Positions 1 through 11,294 of a stretch of 64,000 nucleotides of DNA are shown here, in pieces. This DNA comes from Warburgia ugandensis (taxonomy: Eukaryota; Streptophyta; Magnoliopsida; Canellales; Canellaceae). Location of the stretch: the NCBI GenBank assembly GCA_035236585.1, contig CP141135.1:6172001-6236000 (forward strand), given 5' to 3'. The notes below the pieces were generated by a model. That model searched no databases, was not told the origin of the DNA, and was given only the letters and a program-made list of their open reading frames with translations. Each line of letters begins with the position of its first letter. Within the stretch, counting starts at the first letter, position 1. The position numbers and the translations under genes were made by a program.

Positions 1-49
1 ACCACAGCAAAAATGGAAAGTTATCTGATATATCTCAAAACAACAGTAC

Positions 50-427
50 CTGACTACAAGGTTGTTGTTTGTTTGCTAATGTGGCAGCAAATTTCCTAAG
101 AAAGCAGAGAGTAGAAGAATGTTCAATCAAAATAATGCATTTTTTACGAAAACAAAAGAAATTTCTAAATCAGAGCATCTTTCTGACCTCGTCATGGGTC
201 GATTGCTGACAAAATCTTGTGGGTTCTTCCAATCGATGGGAGGCTTCCTGAAAATCGCAAGTGGATTAAGGACAACAGTGAGATAAAGAAACGTTACACA
301 TTAGTGAAACTACGAGTCAGGTCTATGAATTACCCTGATAATCCTCTTTTGTTAACAGTACAATGTGGAGCACCCACTAAATTCTCTATGTCCCTCAAAG
401 CTCTACGTCCTCCACCCATTGCAAGGC
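50..427 (-). CDS. CYCB2: B2-type cyclin, N-terminal exons (gene runs off left edge)
   Basis: Mitotic B-type cyclin, regulatory subunit of CDKA/CDKB at G2/M. Three minus-strand exons can be read: 427-334, 205-188 and 95-50, each with AG acceptor and GT donor and with phases that join without a break. Exon 427-334 encodes the cyclin B N-terminal signature RRALRDIENLVGAP followed by VNKRGLSG. The 18-nt micro-exon gives NRPMTR and the next exon KFAATLANKQQ. This matches the order RRAL, NKR, RPMTRKFAA(Q/T)LA known from plant CYCB2 proteins. The cyclin boxes lie outside the window to the left. An in-frame ATG at 419-417 could be the start, but the plant family usually has more residues before RRAL, so an upstream exon (1127-1042 region) is likely. 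Family assignment is strong; subclass is inferred from the RPMTRKFAA motif. Confidence 0.85.
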
Positions 428-1041
428 CTTTAGAAAATAAGAAGAAAAAAAAAACTAAGGGTTTTGCAGCTGAAATTCTGGTTAAGATTGTAAATCAAAA
501 GACAGTTACAAACCTACAAAAAGGAAGGAAATTTTGTTGGTTTACCTTGCGAGGGTTTAATCACAGGCGGATTGTTCTCCTTGCAGAACTCCATTTTTCT
601 GATCTGCAGTGACCAGAGGATAAATAAACCTAATCAAGAAACTTCAAAAAATCAAGTTAACCCAAATCAAACAAAACCCACACAGAAAAGAAGGATAAAA
701 ACCAAATCCCTGGAAAAAATCCACATTGGAAATCAATCAAATTATAACTCCCACATCCTCAAGCAATTAAAAACCAAAGAACTCGCTCACATCAGAAAAT
801 CAATCTAACTACAAAACCAAAGTCTGCAAGAAGATCAAATCCAAAAAGAAAGCTCAAATCCCCAATGACGATCAAAACTCATAACAATTCAAACCCAAAT
901 CGTAAAACCAATCTAATCCACCTCAGAAAATCTATCAAGCTCCAAGACCCCCTTCCCCCAAACCGATCAGAAACAAAAGATATGAGTAAATCCCAATCAG
1001 AAAACGATTTAAATCCACATTTCCTTAAACCCAAGTTTTAC

Positions 1042-1138
1042 CACCTCCAGTTGTAACCCCCGAATTATCTAGATCCCTCCCGATCAGGTCGAAATTCCTT
1101 GCTATTCTGGCCGGAATTCCGATCGTAAATGGAGGAAA
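1042..1138 (-). other. Candidate first exon of the CYCB2 gene
   Basis: On the minus strand the frame is open from 1138 (just after a TGA) to a GT donor at 1041 (GGAGGTG/GTAAAA). The exon would end in phase 1, which fits exactly the two bases that open the exon at 427, giving GVTTGGGLAMGGGRRAL. No ATG is present in that frame, so this is either a 5'-UTR exon with translation starting at 419, or the true start is in another exon or has been lost. The intervening 614 bp (428-1041) are T/G-rich on the minus strand, as expected for a plant intron. Confidence 0.4.
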
Positions 1139-1270
1139 TCAGCTAAGGGAGAAACCCCATCGAGTGAGGTTTCAATGGCATTTATCAAGCTCTCTGATTC
1201 TGTGCTTTCCGGTTTTGATTCATTCGAGAAATTAAAAGAAAGTAAAAGAAAAGAAATTGTGAGTCTGATG

Positions 1271-1273
<3 letters not shown>

Positions 1274-1329
<56 letters not shown>
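1274..1329. repeat. (GA)n microsatellite in the cyclin promoter
   Basis: Uninterrupted GA dinucleotide run of about 56 bp; it reads (TC)n on the gene strand. Such tracts near plant start sites can bind GAGA/BPC factors. Confidence 0.95.
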
Positions 1330-1330
<1 letters not shown>

Positions 1331-1371
1331 GCAAATATCGGATATATGTCTGGAGTAGTCAGTTTAAATGC

Positions 1372-1756
1372 AACGGCTAGTTAATCACCGCCGTCTGATT
1401 TCAAGTTTAAAAGACACGTTGTTCCGTGTGGTCTTAAGTGCTAACGGTTACCTACCATGTGCTTTCAAAATTTTGAGTTGGCTACTTCTGGTGCATTCCG
1501 TGAGTTAGGGCTTGGGTTAAGGTTAGGGTTAGGGTTAGGTCATTTTTCCATTGCTTTTTTCTGCCATCCGCTCTCACGCTCTTGGCCACTTTCTCTTTTT
1601 CATTTTTCTTGGGAGCTTTTGATTGGTGTCGGTGGAGAACTTGATTTCAGACTTACGTAGATGGTTAGGGAGATATTGTGGGACCAGGTGTTAGTTGATA
1701 TTGATTGAGGGCTTTCCACGTTGCAATCTTGAGCTTTAATTGATAAGATTTAACGG
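1372..1756 (-). promoter_or_regulatory. MSA (M-phase-specific activator) elements of the cyclin promoter
   Basis: AACGG cores occur at 1372-1376 (TGCAACGGCTA), 1443-1447 (TGCTAACGGTTACC context) and 1752-1756 (TTTAACGGTGA). The first two match the MSA consensus YCYAACGGYYA at 10 of 11 positions. MSA elements bind MYB3R factors and drive G2/M transcription of plant B-type cyclins. They lie roughly 230-620 bp upstream of the candidate first exon, which supports the gene call. Confidence 0.6.
1514..1539 (+). repeat. Short telomere-like TTAGGG repeats
   Basis: GGTTAGGGTTAGGGTTAGG with a flanking degenerate unit. On the minus strand it reads AACCCTAA, the telo-box found in promoters of plant cell-cycle and ribosomal genes. 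The unit is TTAGGG rather than the usual plant TTTAGGG. Confidence 0.7.
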
Positions 1757-1759
1757 TGA

Positions 1760-3709
1760 TTAATGGCCTAAATGAGTTTGAGAAGTTCAACTAACAAATG
1801 TGGGACCAATGGTTGATCATCTGAACTTTTCATTTGGTGGGCCTCCTTGTGGGCCCTTTAGGAGCAGTGAATCTCTACCATTGGATAGTTTGGAGTTCTT
1901 GCCTTTCTTATTATCCCATGATTAATTCTAGGCTATCCGTGAACAATTGTTAATTTACTGATTAATAAATTTAATAGATCTTTTTTGCTGATATTATATT
2001 AAACTGATACTGTGGAAAATGATGCCTCGGCGTAGAAAATGACATATGTGATTAATTTTTTCTTTTGGAACAAAATACAGTTTTATTAGCCATCAAGACA
2101 AGTGTTTAATGAAGTGATCGGTGTCATTATCAAACTCGAGGGATGCCGTCTTAGGGGGGCACGGACCCAAGTTTAACATGATGGATCCCACCTGTTGTTG
2201 ATCCAATCCGTTCATCTAGTTTCTCTGAATTTCGCTATTCCAGTAATTCCTAGAATTATATTAACAAGTTTGGATACACGAGATTCTACTCATTCTATCA
2301 CAAAATTAGCTGTCAAATCTCCATCCAATGGCCAAGAATAGATCTGGTGAGATGGTTAGAATTGTCCTCTACTCAGATTAGTGCTCTTGATTGTGGGTAA
2401 ACAATAGAAAATGATGAGAATTATACATGTCTAAGGTAGGCAAAAGACAACACTAAGGAGCTTCAACCTTTTAAAATATTCACAAATTTCCTAAATAATC
2501 ACGTGTTTTTATTTTGTACCATATTTGGAATGTTTCTTAATCAGCTGTTGCTTAATTTGCGTCTGTGATCCATGGATCTCCGATCGGGAAACCGTATTCA
2601 AGTTCTGTGGCTAGTCTGCTCTCTTTGGACTTTTCAAACTTAGCAAACTGAAACATCTGAGTAGCTAAAGGGAAATCAACCAAGACCCCGTTAGTACATC
2701 TCCATGGCTTTCCCTTTTGCGGGCTGCTCCTCATCAAGGCCTTTCAATAGTTTGGGTTTTCACTTTTCCTCTTCTTCTTTTTTTTTAATGGCCCTAACCC
2801 TAGGACCCATCTACATGGCCTCACCTTTGAATGATCTAACCCAATCACTTTGTTGGGCCTCCCTTATTTAGGCTACTTGCAAAAAGTTATACCCATTGGA
2901 TATCTAGAGCTTTTTATTTGACAACTACAATGACGTTGATTTAAAAACTCAAAACGCCAGGCCGAACAAGATGGATGGGTCAAATAATCCAAATGTGGGG
3001 CTTACCGTGAGATGCAAAATGCCCATGGCATGAATAAGCAGCATACAATCACCCTCTTATCTCAAATCTTCTAGCGGAGCACCTTTCTCAGGAAGCAATT
3101 TCTTTTTTCTTTTTAGAAGCAAGAATTTCAAATTTAATCACTAGCAAACTCTAACTTATGTTGTTTCTTAAATCTCATCTCCTACCAAGGAAAAAGTGGC
3201 AACTTAAACTCGCAATAAAGCATATTTCAATGAAGATGCCAAGTTGTCTACAAACACCTAGATTATGCATTTATTGGCTTCTCAGTATGCAATTTGCTTC
3301 TTCTTTGGCTAATCTCAACACATGCTAAAATTTGACCCTAAACATTTATAAGACAAGCTTCAATTGGCTGTACCAACAAATCAAACCACGAAGGAGGGTC
3401 CTTGTTATGTGATTCCCAAGCACAGTCACAAAGTTTAGATTCAAGAATAAATCAACAAACTAAATATTCATAAAATATAGCAAATGTTCATAATTTTTAA
3501 AAAAGGAAGATTTTATTTCTTACATACGAGTTTAAGCTTTTTATTTAAAATGTTAAATAGACTGATAAATATTATTTGAGATTTTGGAAATGTTAGGCAT
3601 TCAAATGTTAGGCTTGTAAAAGTTAGGCATATATTTTAAAAGATCTAAACCGTTCAAATCATAGCCCATATAAGACTTATGCCCACTTGTTTTAATGATT
3701 TAAATGTTA
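1760..3709. other. Intergenic DNA between cyclin promoter and RTE copy A
   Basis: AT-rich, no convincing coding sequence. At about 2815-2990 there is a diverged copy of the repeat that opens both units of the duplication at 10.5 and 14.36 kb (shared order: CACCTTTGAATGATCT, GGGCCTCCCTTATTTAGGCTA, then the CCCATTGGATATCTAGAGCT stretch). Confidence 0.5.
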
Positions 3710-3764
3710 TAAAATGTGGATCCAAGATTTTACATGGACCCAAGCTCGGATAAAAAAGGAGGAG

Positions 3765-4120
3765 GGTCTTGCGCCAGGTGCCAGCTGGCAAGGAGAAAGT
3801 TGAAGATGATTCTATTATTTCTTTCTCACAAATGAATATGCATTTGTATATTAGTTTGTGAGGAAGAAATGAAAATCATCTCTAGCTTCTTAAAAGATGA
3901 CAACCCTTGTGTCAGGTAGCCAACCGACAAGGGGGAAGTTGAAGATGATTCTATTATTTCTTTCTTACAAATAAATATGCATTTGTATATTAGTTTGTGA
4001 GGAAGAAATGAAAATCATCTTCAAACTTTTAAAATATGGCCACCCTTGCGTCGGGTAGCCAACCAGCAGAGGTGGTGAAAGATGATTTTAATGAAAATCA
4101 TCTTCAGTTTTTTAAAAACT
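3765..4120 (+). repeat. Tandem foldback monomers at the 5' end of RTE copy A
   Basis: Units of about 138 bp begin at 3768, 3905 and 4045, each opening CTTGYGYC(A/G)GG. Units 1 and 2 contain long inverted repeats: 3802-3889, with inner stem CTCACAAA (3825-3832) against TTTGTGAG (3855-3862), and 3941-4022. Unit 3 keeps only a short hairpin (GATGATTTT/AAAATCATC, 4080-4103). Comparable monomers are at the 5' end of copy C. They probably act as 5'-UTR/promoter modules, as tandem monomers do in other LINEs; that role is inferred. Confidence 0.8.
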
Positions 4121-4187
4121 ATGGCAACCCCAACATGACATGAATCGAAAACTGAAATTCGCTCAAGCTAGAGTGTTCCCCATAAGC

Positions 4188-4394
4188 GATGTGCTGCATC
4201 GGATCCCGGATGCAGTGAAAAATAGGCAAGGGTTGCTAAGGCGTTCTCCCAGAAGCGACAAGCTACATCGGATCCCGGGTGTAGTAAAAAATGGGCAAGG
4301 GCTGCTAGAGCGTCCCCTCGGAAGCTACACGCTACATTAGAACCCAGGTGTAGTGAAAAGTGGACATGGGTTCATACCATGGAGGTCGAGAAAG
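4188..4394 (+). repeat. Three 69-bp units encoding 23-aa repeats at the RTE ORF start
   Basis: Units at 4188-4256, 4257-4325 and 4326-4394. The first reads DVLHRIPDAVKNRQGLLRRS, the second [20 protein letters not shown], the third is more diverged. Each unit also holds a small DNA palindrome, e.g. CTGCATC (4194-4200) with GATGCAG (4209-4215). The repeat leads straight into the endonuclease domain. Confidence 0.75.
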
Positions 4395-7295
4395 GCGATA
4401 GTAAATAGGGTATCTCCAAAACATAAGATTCGCATCGCTACATAGAATATAGGGACACTAACAGGTAAGAGTTTGAAGTTAGTATATACGATAAAACGTA
4501 GGAGAGTCAACATCGCTTGTATTCAAGAAACCAAGTGGAAAGGGGCTAAAGCTAGAGAAATAGATGGGTATAAATTATGGTACGTAGGAAAGGAAAATAA
4601 TAGAAATGACGTAAAAATAATAGTGGATAAGAAATTAAAGGATAAAGTTATGGACGTTAAAAAAATCAGTGATAGAATTATAATAATAAAAATGATTCTA
4701 GGAGAGCAGATTATAAATATTATAAGTGCATATGCACCATAAGTAGAGTTACAAGATATAATTAAGAGACAGTTTTAGGAAGATATGGAGGGAGTCATGA
4801 AAGAAATTCCCAACACTGAGAGGATATTTATAGGAGCAGACTTAAATAGCCATGTAGAAAAAGATAAGGAAGGATATGATAGAATACACGGAGGGTATGG
4901 TATATGTGAACGAAACCAGATGGGGGAGAATATCCTCGATTTTGGTTTGTCATATAACCTATCCATTGCAAATACACTCTTTAAGAAGAGGGATGAACAC
5001 TTAATAACCTTTAAAAGTAGACTTCATAAAAGCCAAATAAACTTTTTTCTACTTAAGAATAATGAACGATCTATATGTAAGGATTGTAAGGTGATACCCG
5101 GTGAGAGTTTAACCTCACAACATAGGTTAATGGTTATAGATATTCATATCAAAAGATGGAGTAAAAGAACTGAACTTAATACACATCCAAAAACTAAGTG
5201 GTGGAACTTAAAAGGAGAGAAAATAACCTCATTCAAAAATAAGTTGATGGTAAAAAGAAATTGGAACTATGAAACATAAGTAAATACCATGTGGACTAAT
5301 ATGGCTCAGTCCATTAAGAAAGTGGCAAAAGATGTCTTAAGAGTATCTAAAGGTAAAAGGCTATTAACAAAGGAAACATGGTGGTGGAATGAAATAGTGC
5401 AAAAAGCTATTAAAGAAAAACGAATGCATTTTAAAGCATGGCAGAAGATTAGAAATAATGAAAACTATGAACAATATAAGAATGCTAAAAACGTTGCTAA
5501 GAGAATAGTAAGTGAAGTTAAACTTAAAGCATATGATGAGCTCTATAATAGACTAAGAACAAGAGAAGGTGAGAAAGATGTGTTTAAACTTGCAAAAGTA
5601 AGAGAACAGAAGGGTAAAGACTTAAAGCATGTTAGGTGCATTAGAAGCGATGATCAAAGGGTATTAGTCAAAGATGATAAGATCAAACAAAGGTGGGAAA
5701 TATACTTTCAAAAATTGTTAAATGACAATGGCCCTGAGAATATAGGGATTGAAAATACTATAAATCTAAATAACACTGGATATTATAGATATGAATTTAG
5801 GATTAGAATGCTTGAAGTAAAAGAGGCATTGAGAAAGATGAAATCAGGAAAGGCCATGGGGCCTGATGGTATACCAATAGAGGTTTGGAAGCATATGGGA
5901 GATATTATGGTAGTTTGGTTGACCAAGTTGTTTAACAAGATTATAAAATCAAAGAAAATGCCTGATGAATGGAGGAAAAGCTCTATTATACTAATCTATA
6001 AAAATAAAGGAGACATTCAAAGCTGAACTAATTATCGAGGCAAACTTATAAGCCACACCATGAAACTTTTTGAAAGAGTGATTGAGAAGAGGCTACGACA
6101 TGAAATAAGTGTATCGGAGAATCAGTTTGGTTTCATGCCTGGGAGGTCTACCATGGAAGCTATTTTCTTACTAAGACAATTAGTAGAGAAATATAGGGAG
6201 AAGAGAAAAGACCTACAAATGGTCTTTATTGACTTAGAGAAAGCTTATAATAGAGTTAATATGGAGGGTGTTGGGTGTTATAGGGGTTTCTCATGGGTAT
6301 ATAGACATAATTAAATATATGTATGAGGGAGCAGTAACAAATGTTAAGACCAGTAATGGCGTGTGACTGGTGATTTTCCTGTCACTGTCGGATTGCAGCA
6401 AGGATCGGCATTGAATCCATACCTTTTCACATTAGTTATGGATGAGTTAACAAAACATATATATGAGGAGATTCCCTGGTGCATGTTATTTGAAGACGAT
6501 ATAGTCTTATTTGATGAAACAAGAGAGGGTGTAAACATAAAGCTAAAGTTATTGAGAGAAGCATTAGAATCGGAAGGATTTAAAATTGGCAAAACTAAGA
6601 CAGAATATATGGAATGTAATTTTAGCAAGGAGAGTAGGAGTGGAGCACCAGTCAAGATTGATAACCAAGAAGTCCCCATGAGAGACCACTTCCGATACTT
6701 AGGATCATTGATCCATGAGAGTGGAGAGATTGAGAAAGAGGTTACTCAGAGAATCCAAGCAGGTTGGAACAAATGGAGATGTGTATAAGGTGTTTTATGT
6801 GATCGGCGGGTGCCACTCAAACTAAAGGAAAAATTCTATAGGATGGTATAAGTAGCCATGCTCTATAGATCAGAGTGTTAGGCAGTTAAGGAACATCATA
6901 CTCATAGGCTGAGTGTCGTAGAAATGAGGATATTAAGATAGATGAGTAGTAAGACAAGAAATGAAAATATTAGAGGAAATTTAGGGATAGCACCAATAGG
7001 TAACAAGATGAGGGAGATTAGACTTAGATGGTTTGGACATGTTCAAAGGAGGCCAACAACAGCACCAGTTAGAAGGAGTGAGGCAATATAAGTTGAAGGC
7101 TCTAAAAGGGCAAAGGAAATGCCTAAAAGAACGTGGATAGAAGTTGTGAGAAAAGATTTAAAAACTTTGGGACTAAATGAAGCCATGGTATTTAATATAG
7201 TGGAATGAAGGAATAAGATTCATATGACCGACCCCTAATTGGGATAAGGTCTTGATGATGATGATGATGATGATGATCTAAAATGTGGAGCCAAG

Positions 7296-8343
7296 TTATC
7301 TGTAACATATTACATAAATGGTTTATATCATCTAAAATTCGAACCCCACTTTATAATATCAATAACTAGTTTAATTATTGATTAGACTATGACCGTAAGC
7401 ATTTTTTTCTTGTAATTTCAATGAGGGCCTACATATTATGTATCTTATTGTAAAGTGAGCCTAAGTATTAACCATATTTTGCATTAGAAAAATGAATCAT
7501 CAAGATAATTACAATTTTTAAAAATGCTTTAAATCTAGATTTTATAAAATATTAGATATTTAAAAACCTTAACAAAATTTAGGCAAACATCTAAAAAGTT
7601 TAATAAATATTCAAAAATCTTGATTTATCTTAGTCCCCTAATCATTTGTATCAATCAGTAAGTTAAATAATGAGAACTAAGAAGGAAAAGCCTTTATATT
7701 TATACAAGAAATTAGGTTTTTGGTGATAAGTTGTTGTCTTTAGAAGAGGGGTTTCATCTATTTTAATAAATATTGATGAGAAGATAAAGAAAATTCTAGT
7801 CTAGCTACAATTAAATCACGTGGCTAACCATTTTTCATTTCATTAGAGTTCAAAAGGGTAGATATCGGCCATTACTTGTTTGCTTTGTTCATGATTTAAA
7901 CAAAGAGCTCCTTTGGATCTCCATTTCTGTTAGAAATATAATTATTGTTCGCCCACTTGCTATCAACTTAAGCTTTTAGGTTGAATGATAATTCACATGG
8001 TATTAATACTTCATTGGCTGAAAAGTCACGAGTTCAAATCTTGAGACCTCCTATTTCTCAAATTCCACGTACAAGAGTCCAAAAAAGACCTTCCACATGA
8101 AGGGGTGTTAGAGATATAATCTTGGGACCTCCATTTATTATATCTGCATATAAGAGTTCAAAAATGACTTTCCACATGATGGGCAATGTTTGAGATGTAA
8201 CTATTATTGTTGGCCGACTTCCTATTAACTCAAACCATCAAAACTAACAATTTCTCGTTGTAAGTGGTGAAGAAATGGGTAACTTGAACTTATCTTGAAG
8301 TTGCCAACTTCATCACTTATCTTACATCCAAATTCATCATTAA
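7296..8343. other. AT-rich intergenic DNA with an unclassified interspersed repeat
   Basis: No gene seen. About 7935-8236 holds an interspersed repeat with an internal echo: 7937-7972 (TATAATTATTGTTCGCCCAC) resembles 8197-8235 (GTAACTATTATTGTTGGCCG). It contains CACATGGTATTAATACTTC, a decayed likeness of a tRNA-Met primer-binding site, so it may be an old LTR-element fossil. The class is uncertain. Confidence 0.35.
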
Positions 8344-9801
8344 ATCATCATCATTATCATCATCATCAAGACCTTATTCGAATGAGGAGTCAACCGTATG
8401 AATCTTGTTCCTCCATTCCCCTCTATTAAATATCATGGCTTTATTTAGTCTAAAGTTTTTAAATATTTTCTCACCACTTCTATCAACTTTCTTTTGAGCT
8501 TTCTCCTTGCCCTTTTAAAACTTTCAATTTCCATTGTCTCGCTACTTCTGATTGGCACCATTTTCGGTCTCTGTTGGACATGTCCAAATCCATCTGAGTC
8601 TAATCTCCATCATACTATTGCCTATTGGTGCTACTACCAAGTTTCCTCTAATGTTTTCATTTCTAATTCTATTATTTTTATATCCTGTCACTCATTCATC
8701 TCAACATCTTCATTTCAGCTACGTTTATCCTATGTACATGATGTTCCTTAACTGCCCAATATTATGATTCATAGACTGTGACTAACCTTATACCCATCCT
8801 ATAGAATTTTTTTTTCAATTTGAGTAGCATGTGTCGATCACATAAAACTCCAAAGGCAGATATCCATTTGTTTTAACATGCTTGGATTCTCTGAGTAACC
8901 TTCATCATCTCAATCTCTCCACTCTTATAAATCATTGATCCTAAGTATCGAAGGTGATCTTTTAGACTTCTTAGTTCTCAATCTTTACTGGTACTCCATT
9001 TTCGCTCCTTTCCTTATTAAATTTGCATTCCATATACTATATATTAGTTCGACTGATTTTAAATTCTTTAGATTCTAATGCTTCTCTTCATAACTCTAGC
9101 TTTGTGTTTACGCCCTCTCTTATCTTATCAATTAAAATTATATCATCTACAAATAATATGTACCATGGAATCTCCTTGAGCTGATGTTTTATCAACTCAT
9201 CCACAACCAATGTGAAAAGGCAAGGGCTCAATGTTAGTCCTTAGTACAATTATATAGTGATAGAAAATCACTGGTCTCTCCCCTAATAGTCCTAACATTT
9301 GTCACTGCTCCCTCAAATATATTTTTAACTATATCTATATACCCCTGTGAAACCTCTTTTTGGTCATACACCCACCATATTAACTCTTTAAAAATACTAT
9401 TTTTCTAAGTCAATAAAGACCACATGGAGGTTCTTCTTCTCCCTATATTTACCTATCAATTGTCTAAATAGGAAAATATCTTATATGATAGACCTCCCAA
9501 ACATGAAACCAAAATAGTTTTCTGATAGACTTGTTATATGTCATAACCTCTTCTCAATCACTATATTGTGGCTCATAAGTTTGATCCTTCGATAATTAGT
9601 ACAATTCTGTACGTCCAATTTATTTGTATAAATTAAAACAATAAAACGATTTCTCTATTTATCTAATGTTTTCTTTGATTTTACTTGTTAAACAACTTTA
9701 TTAACCAAATTACTTCAATATCTCTCGCATGGTTCCAAACCTCTATTGATATAGCACTAGGCCTCATGGCCTATCCTAATTTTATCTTTTTCAAGGCCTC
9801 T
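8344..9801 (-). mobile_element. RTE LINE, 5'-truncated copy B
   Basis: Minus-strand copy whose tail (CATCATCATCAAGACC on +) is at 8344-8372. Homology to copies A and C runs through the RT C-terminal half and the RT core to the GPDGIP block at about 9740-9801, then stops abruptly. Everything upstream of that block (endonuclease, 5' monomers) is missing, as expected of incomplete reverse transcription. It is more diverged than A and C, with no long open frame. Confidence 0.85.
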
Positions 9802-9933
9802 GGTGCTCCAGCGAAAAACTAGTATACACGCATCTTTAGATACACCTTGCTATACAAATCTAATATTTTCTTACCTTCCTTCTACGTCTTTAGATTTTGC
9901 TAAAGTCATAAAGAAGAGGACTTTGAAACTTAC

Positions 9934-10110
9934 CTCGTCAGTGAAAGGGCAGGTCATGTCATACTGACATGGTTCAGGAGGGGAAGAACTTTTATGTACA
10001 GGAAGACCATCCATGGCCTTACCCACCAGATGAATGGTTGAGATTGTTGAAAAAGGTGGATCACATGTACTTTTACCCTTGAAAGGATCTTTAGGAGCAG
10101 ACACGCTCCA
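9934..10110 (-). other. Possible orphan exon with a consensus splice donor
   Basis: The minus strand is open for about 57 codons (…PKDPFKGKSTCDPPFS…, …HLVGKAMDGLPVHKS…) and ends at a perfect donor, GAG/GTAAGT (9933-9928). I do not recognise the protein. No partner exon is evident, so it may be a captured gene fragment or chance. Confidence 0.2.
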
Positions 10111-11091
10111 AGCCCAACATGTTCAACGTTGACGAATCAGCTCCATTGATTCAATGAATCTTGAACCTTGATCCCATTCCGCCTCCCGTAGGTTCTACCA
10201 AGCGAAAACTTGATCAAGAATTTGCTAAACCAATCTTAAGGATGGGATATCCATTCAGCTTGGGAACAAACCATATGGATCAGCGTCAGTAGTCTATAAT
10301 TAGATCAATGGTCTCAATTGCCCTCATACGACCCATGCGAGCCTAAGAAGTTGATCCTTGGGCTAGATCCTGGTCAATATCTGCAATTTGATAATGAATA
10401 ATTTGAGACCACATTATAACTCAATTGAAGGACCCTCTGTGATTACCATTAACTTCTCTAAATTACTTACCTAAGAGGAAAAGGCCATGCCCCAAAATCT
10501 TCTGCGATCGCGGCTAGTTAAACACCACCTTTGGATGATCTGACCTAATCATATTATTTTGCCTCACTTATTTAAGCTACCAGTAAAAAAACACACCCGT
10601 TGAATGCTTCTAACTCTTAATTTTTTCAGTTGAAAATTTTAATGGTCACTTTTAAAATCTCAAAATTGCAAAGCTAAAATCATCAATGAATTCCGGCAGG
10701 CCTAACAAAATGGAGAGATCAGATCATACAAAATTGAGGATTAGCTGGGCAGTCTTTCCGAGTCAGACCCAGGATTCAGTCAGTCCGGATAGTAGCTGGC
10801 AAGAAAGTTCTTGGGGTTTTCCATCTATTTTACTAAGATTTATTAAGATGTGACACAAAGGATGAACAGTTTGGATCACTAATCACGTGGGCCCATATGA
10901 ACTTTTGTCTGTGCAAGAAACACCCCAATTTCCCCTGAATAGACCTGCCCTTCATACGCTAATGTCCAATCAACCAACAGACAATGGTAAAACGCGTAAA
11001 GACAAAAATAAGAATAATAATAACCAGTTGAATGTTTCCTCATAGTCTATGTTCATCCCCACTATCAACGTCGTCTTCGTCCTATGAAAAA

Positions 11092-11178
11092 AAGGCAGTT
11101 CTATATTAATTTTATGTCTTAAACTCGTAACTTCAAAGTCACGTGATGATAATTTTTATTGTCTTCATCGTCTATAAT
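11092..11178 (-). mobile_element. SINE remnant with internal deletion
   Basis: AAAGGCAGTTCTATA followed directly by TCGTAACTTCAAAGTCACGT, i.e. the two ends of an Au-like SINE with the middle lost. The matching place in unit 2 (14868-14945) instead keeps the middle and 3' part. Confidence 0.5.
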
Positions 11179-11294
11179 GTCTTTCTAGCAGAGATAGCCA
11201 TTATTCTACTGTTATTATCATGGCTCCTTCTCATCGCTGTCAACGTTGTCTTGGTCGTGGTCTTCTATTTCTGAACCATGGAAAAAAATGCATT

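Larger units (their letters stand above)
3727..7278 (+). mobile_element. RTE-clade LINE, full-length copy A (inactive)
   Basis: Non-LTR retrotransposon. Order: tandem foldback monomers (3765-4120), ORF start near 4140 with three 23-aa repeats, APE endonuclease (IACIQETKWKGAK, ISAYAP, GADLNSHV, SQHRLMVIDI), reverse transcriptase ([56 protein letters not shown], a change from the usual FADD), RT C-terminal region, and a (TGA)n tail at 7251-7278. The AATTGGGATAAGGTCTTGATGATG end and single ORF are typical of RTE. The frame is interrupted by many stops and shifts (for example TAG at 4444, TAA at 4740, TAA at 5277, TGA at 6024), so it cannot make protein. Nearly identical 17-bp flanks (3710-3726 and 7279-7295, one mismatch) look like a target-site duplication; the exact 5' boundary is uncertain by about 40 bp. 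Confidence 0.9.

Noticed and set aside
217-1056. Three plus-strand frames over the cyclin gene
   Set aside because: Antisense to the CYCB2 exons and first intron; no domain of their own.
1175-1384. Plus-strand frame containing a Arg-Glu repeat
   Set aside because: It is the GA microsatellite read as codons, lying in the cyclin promoter.
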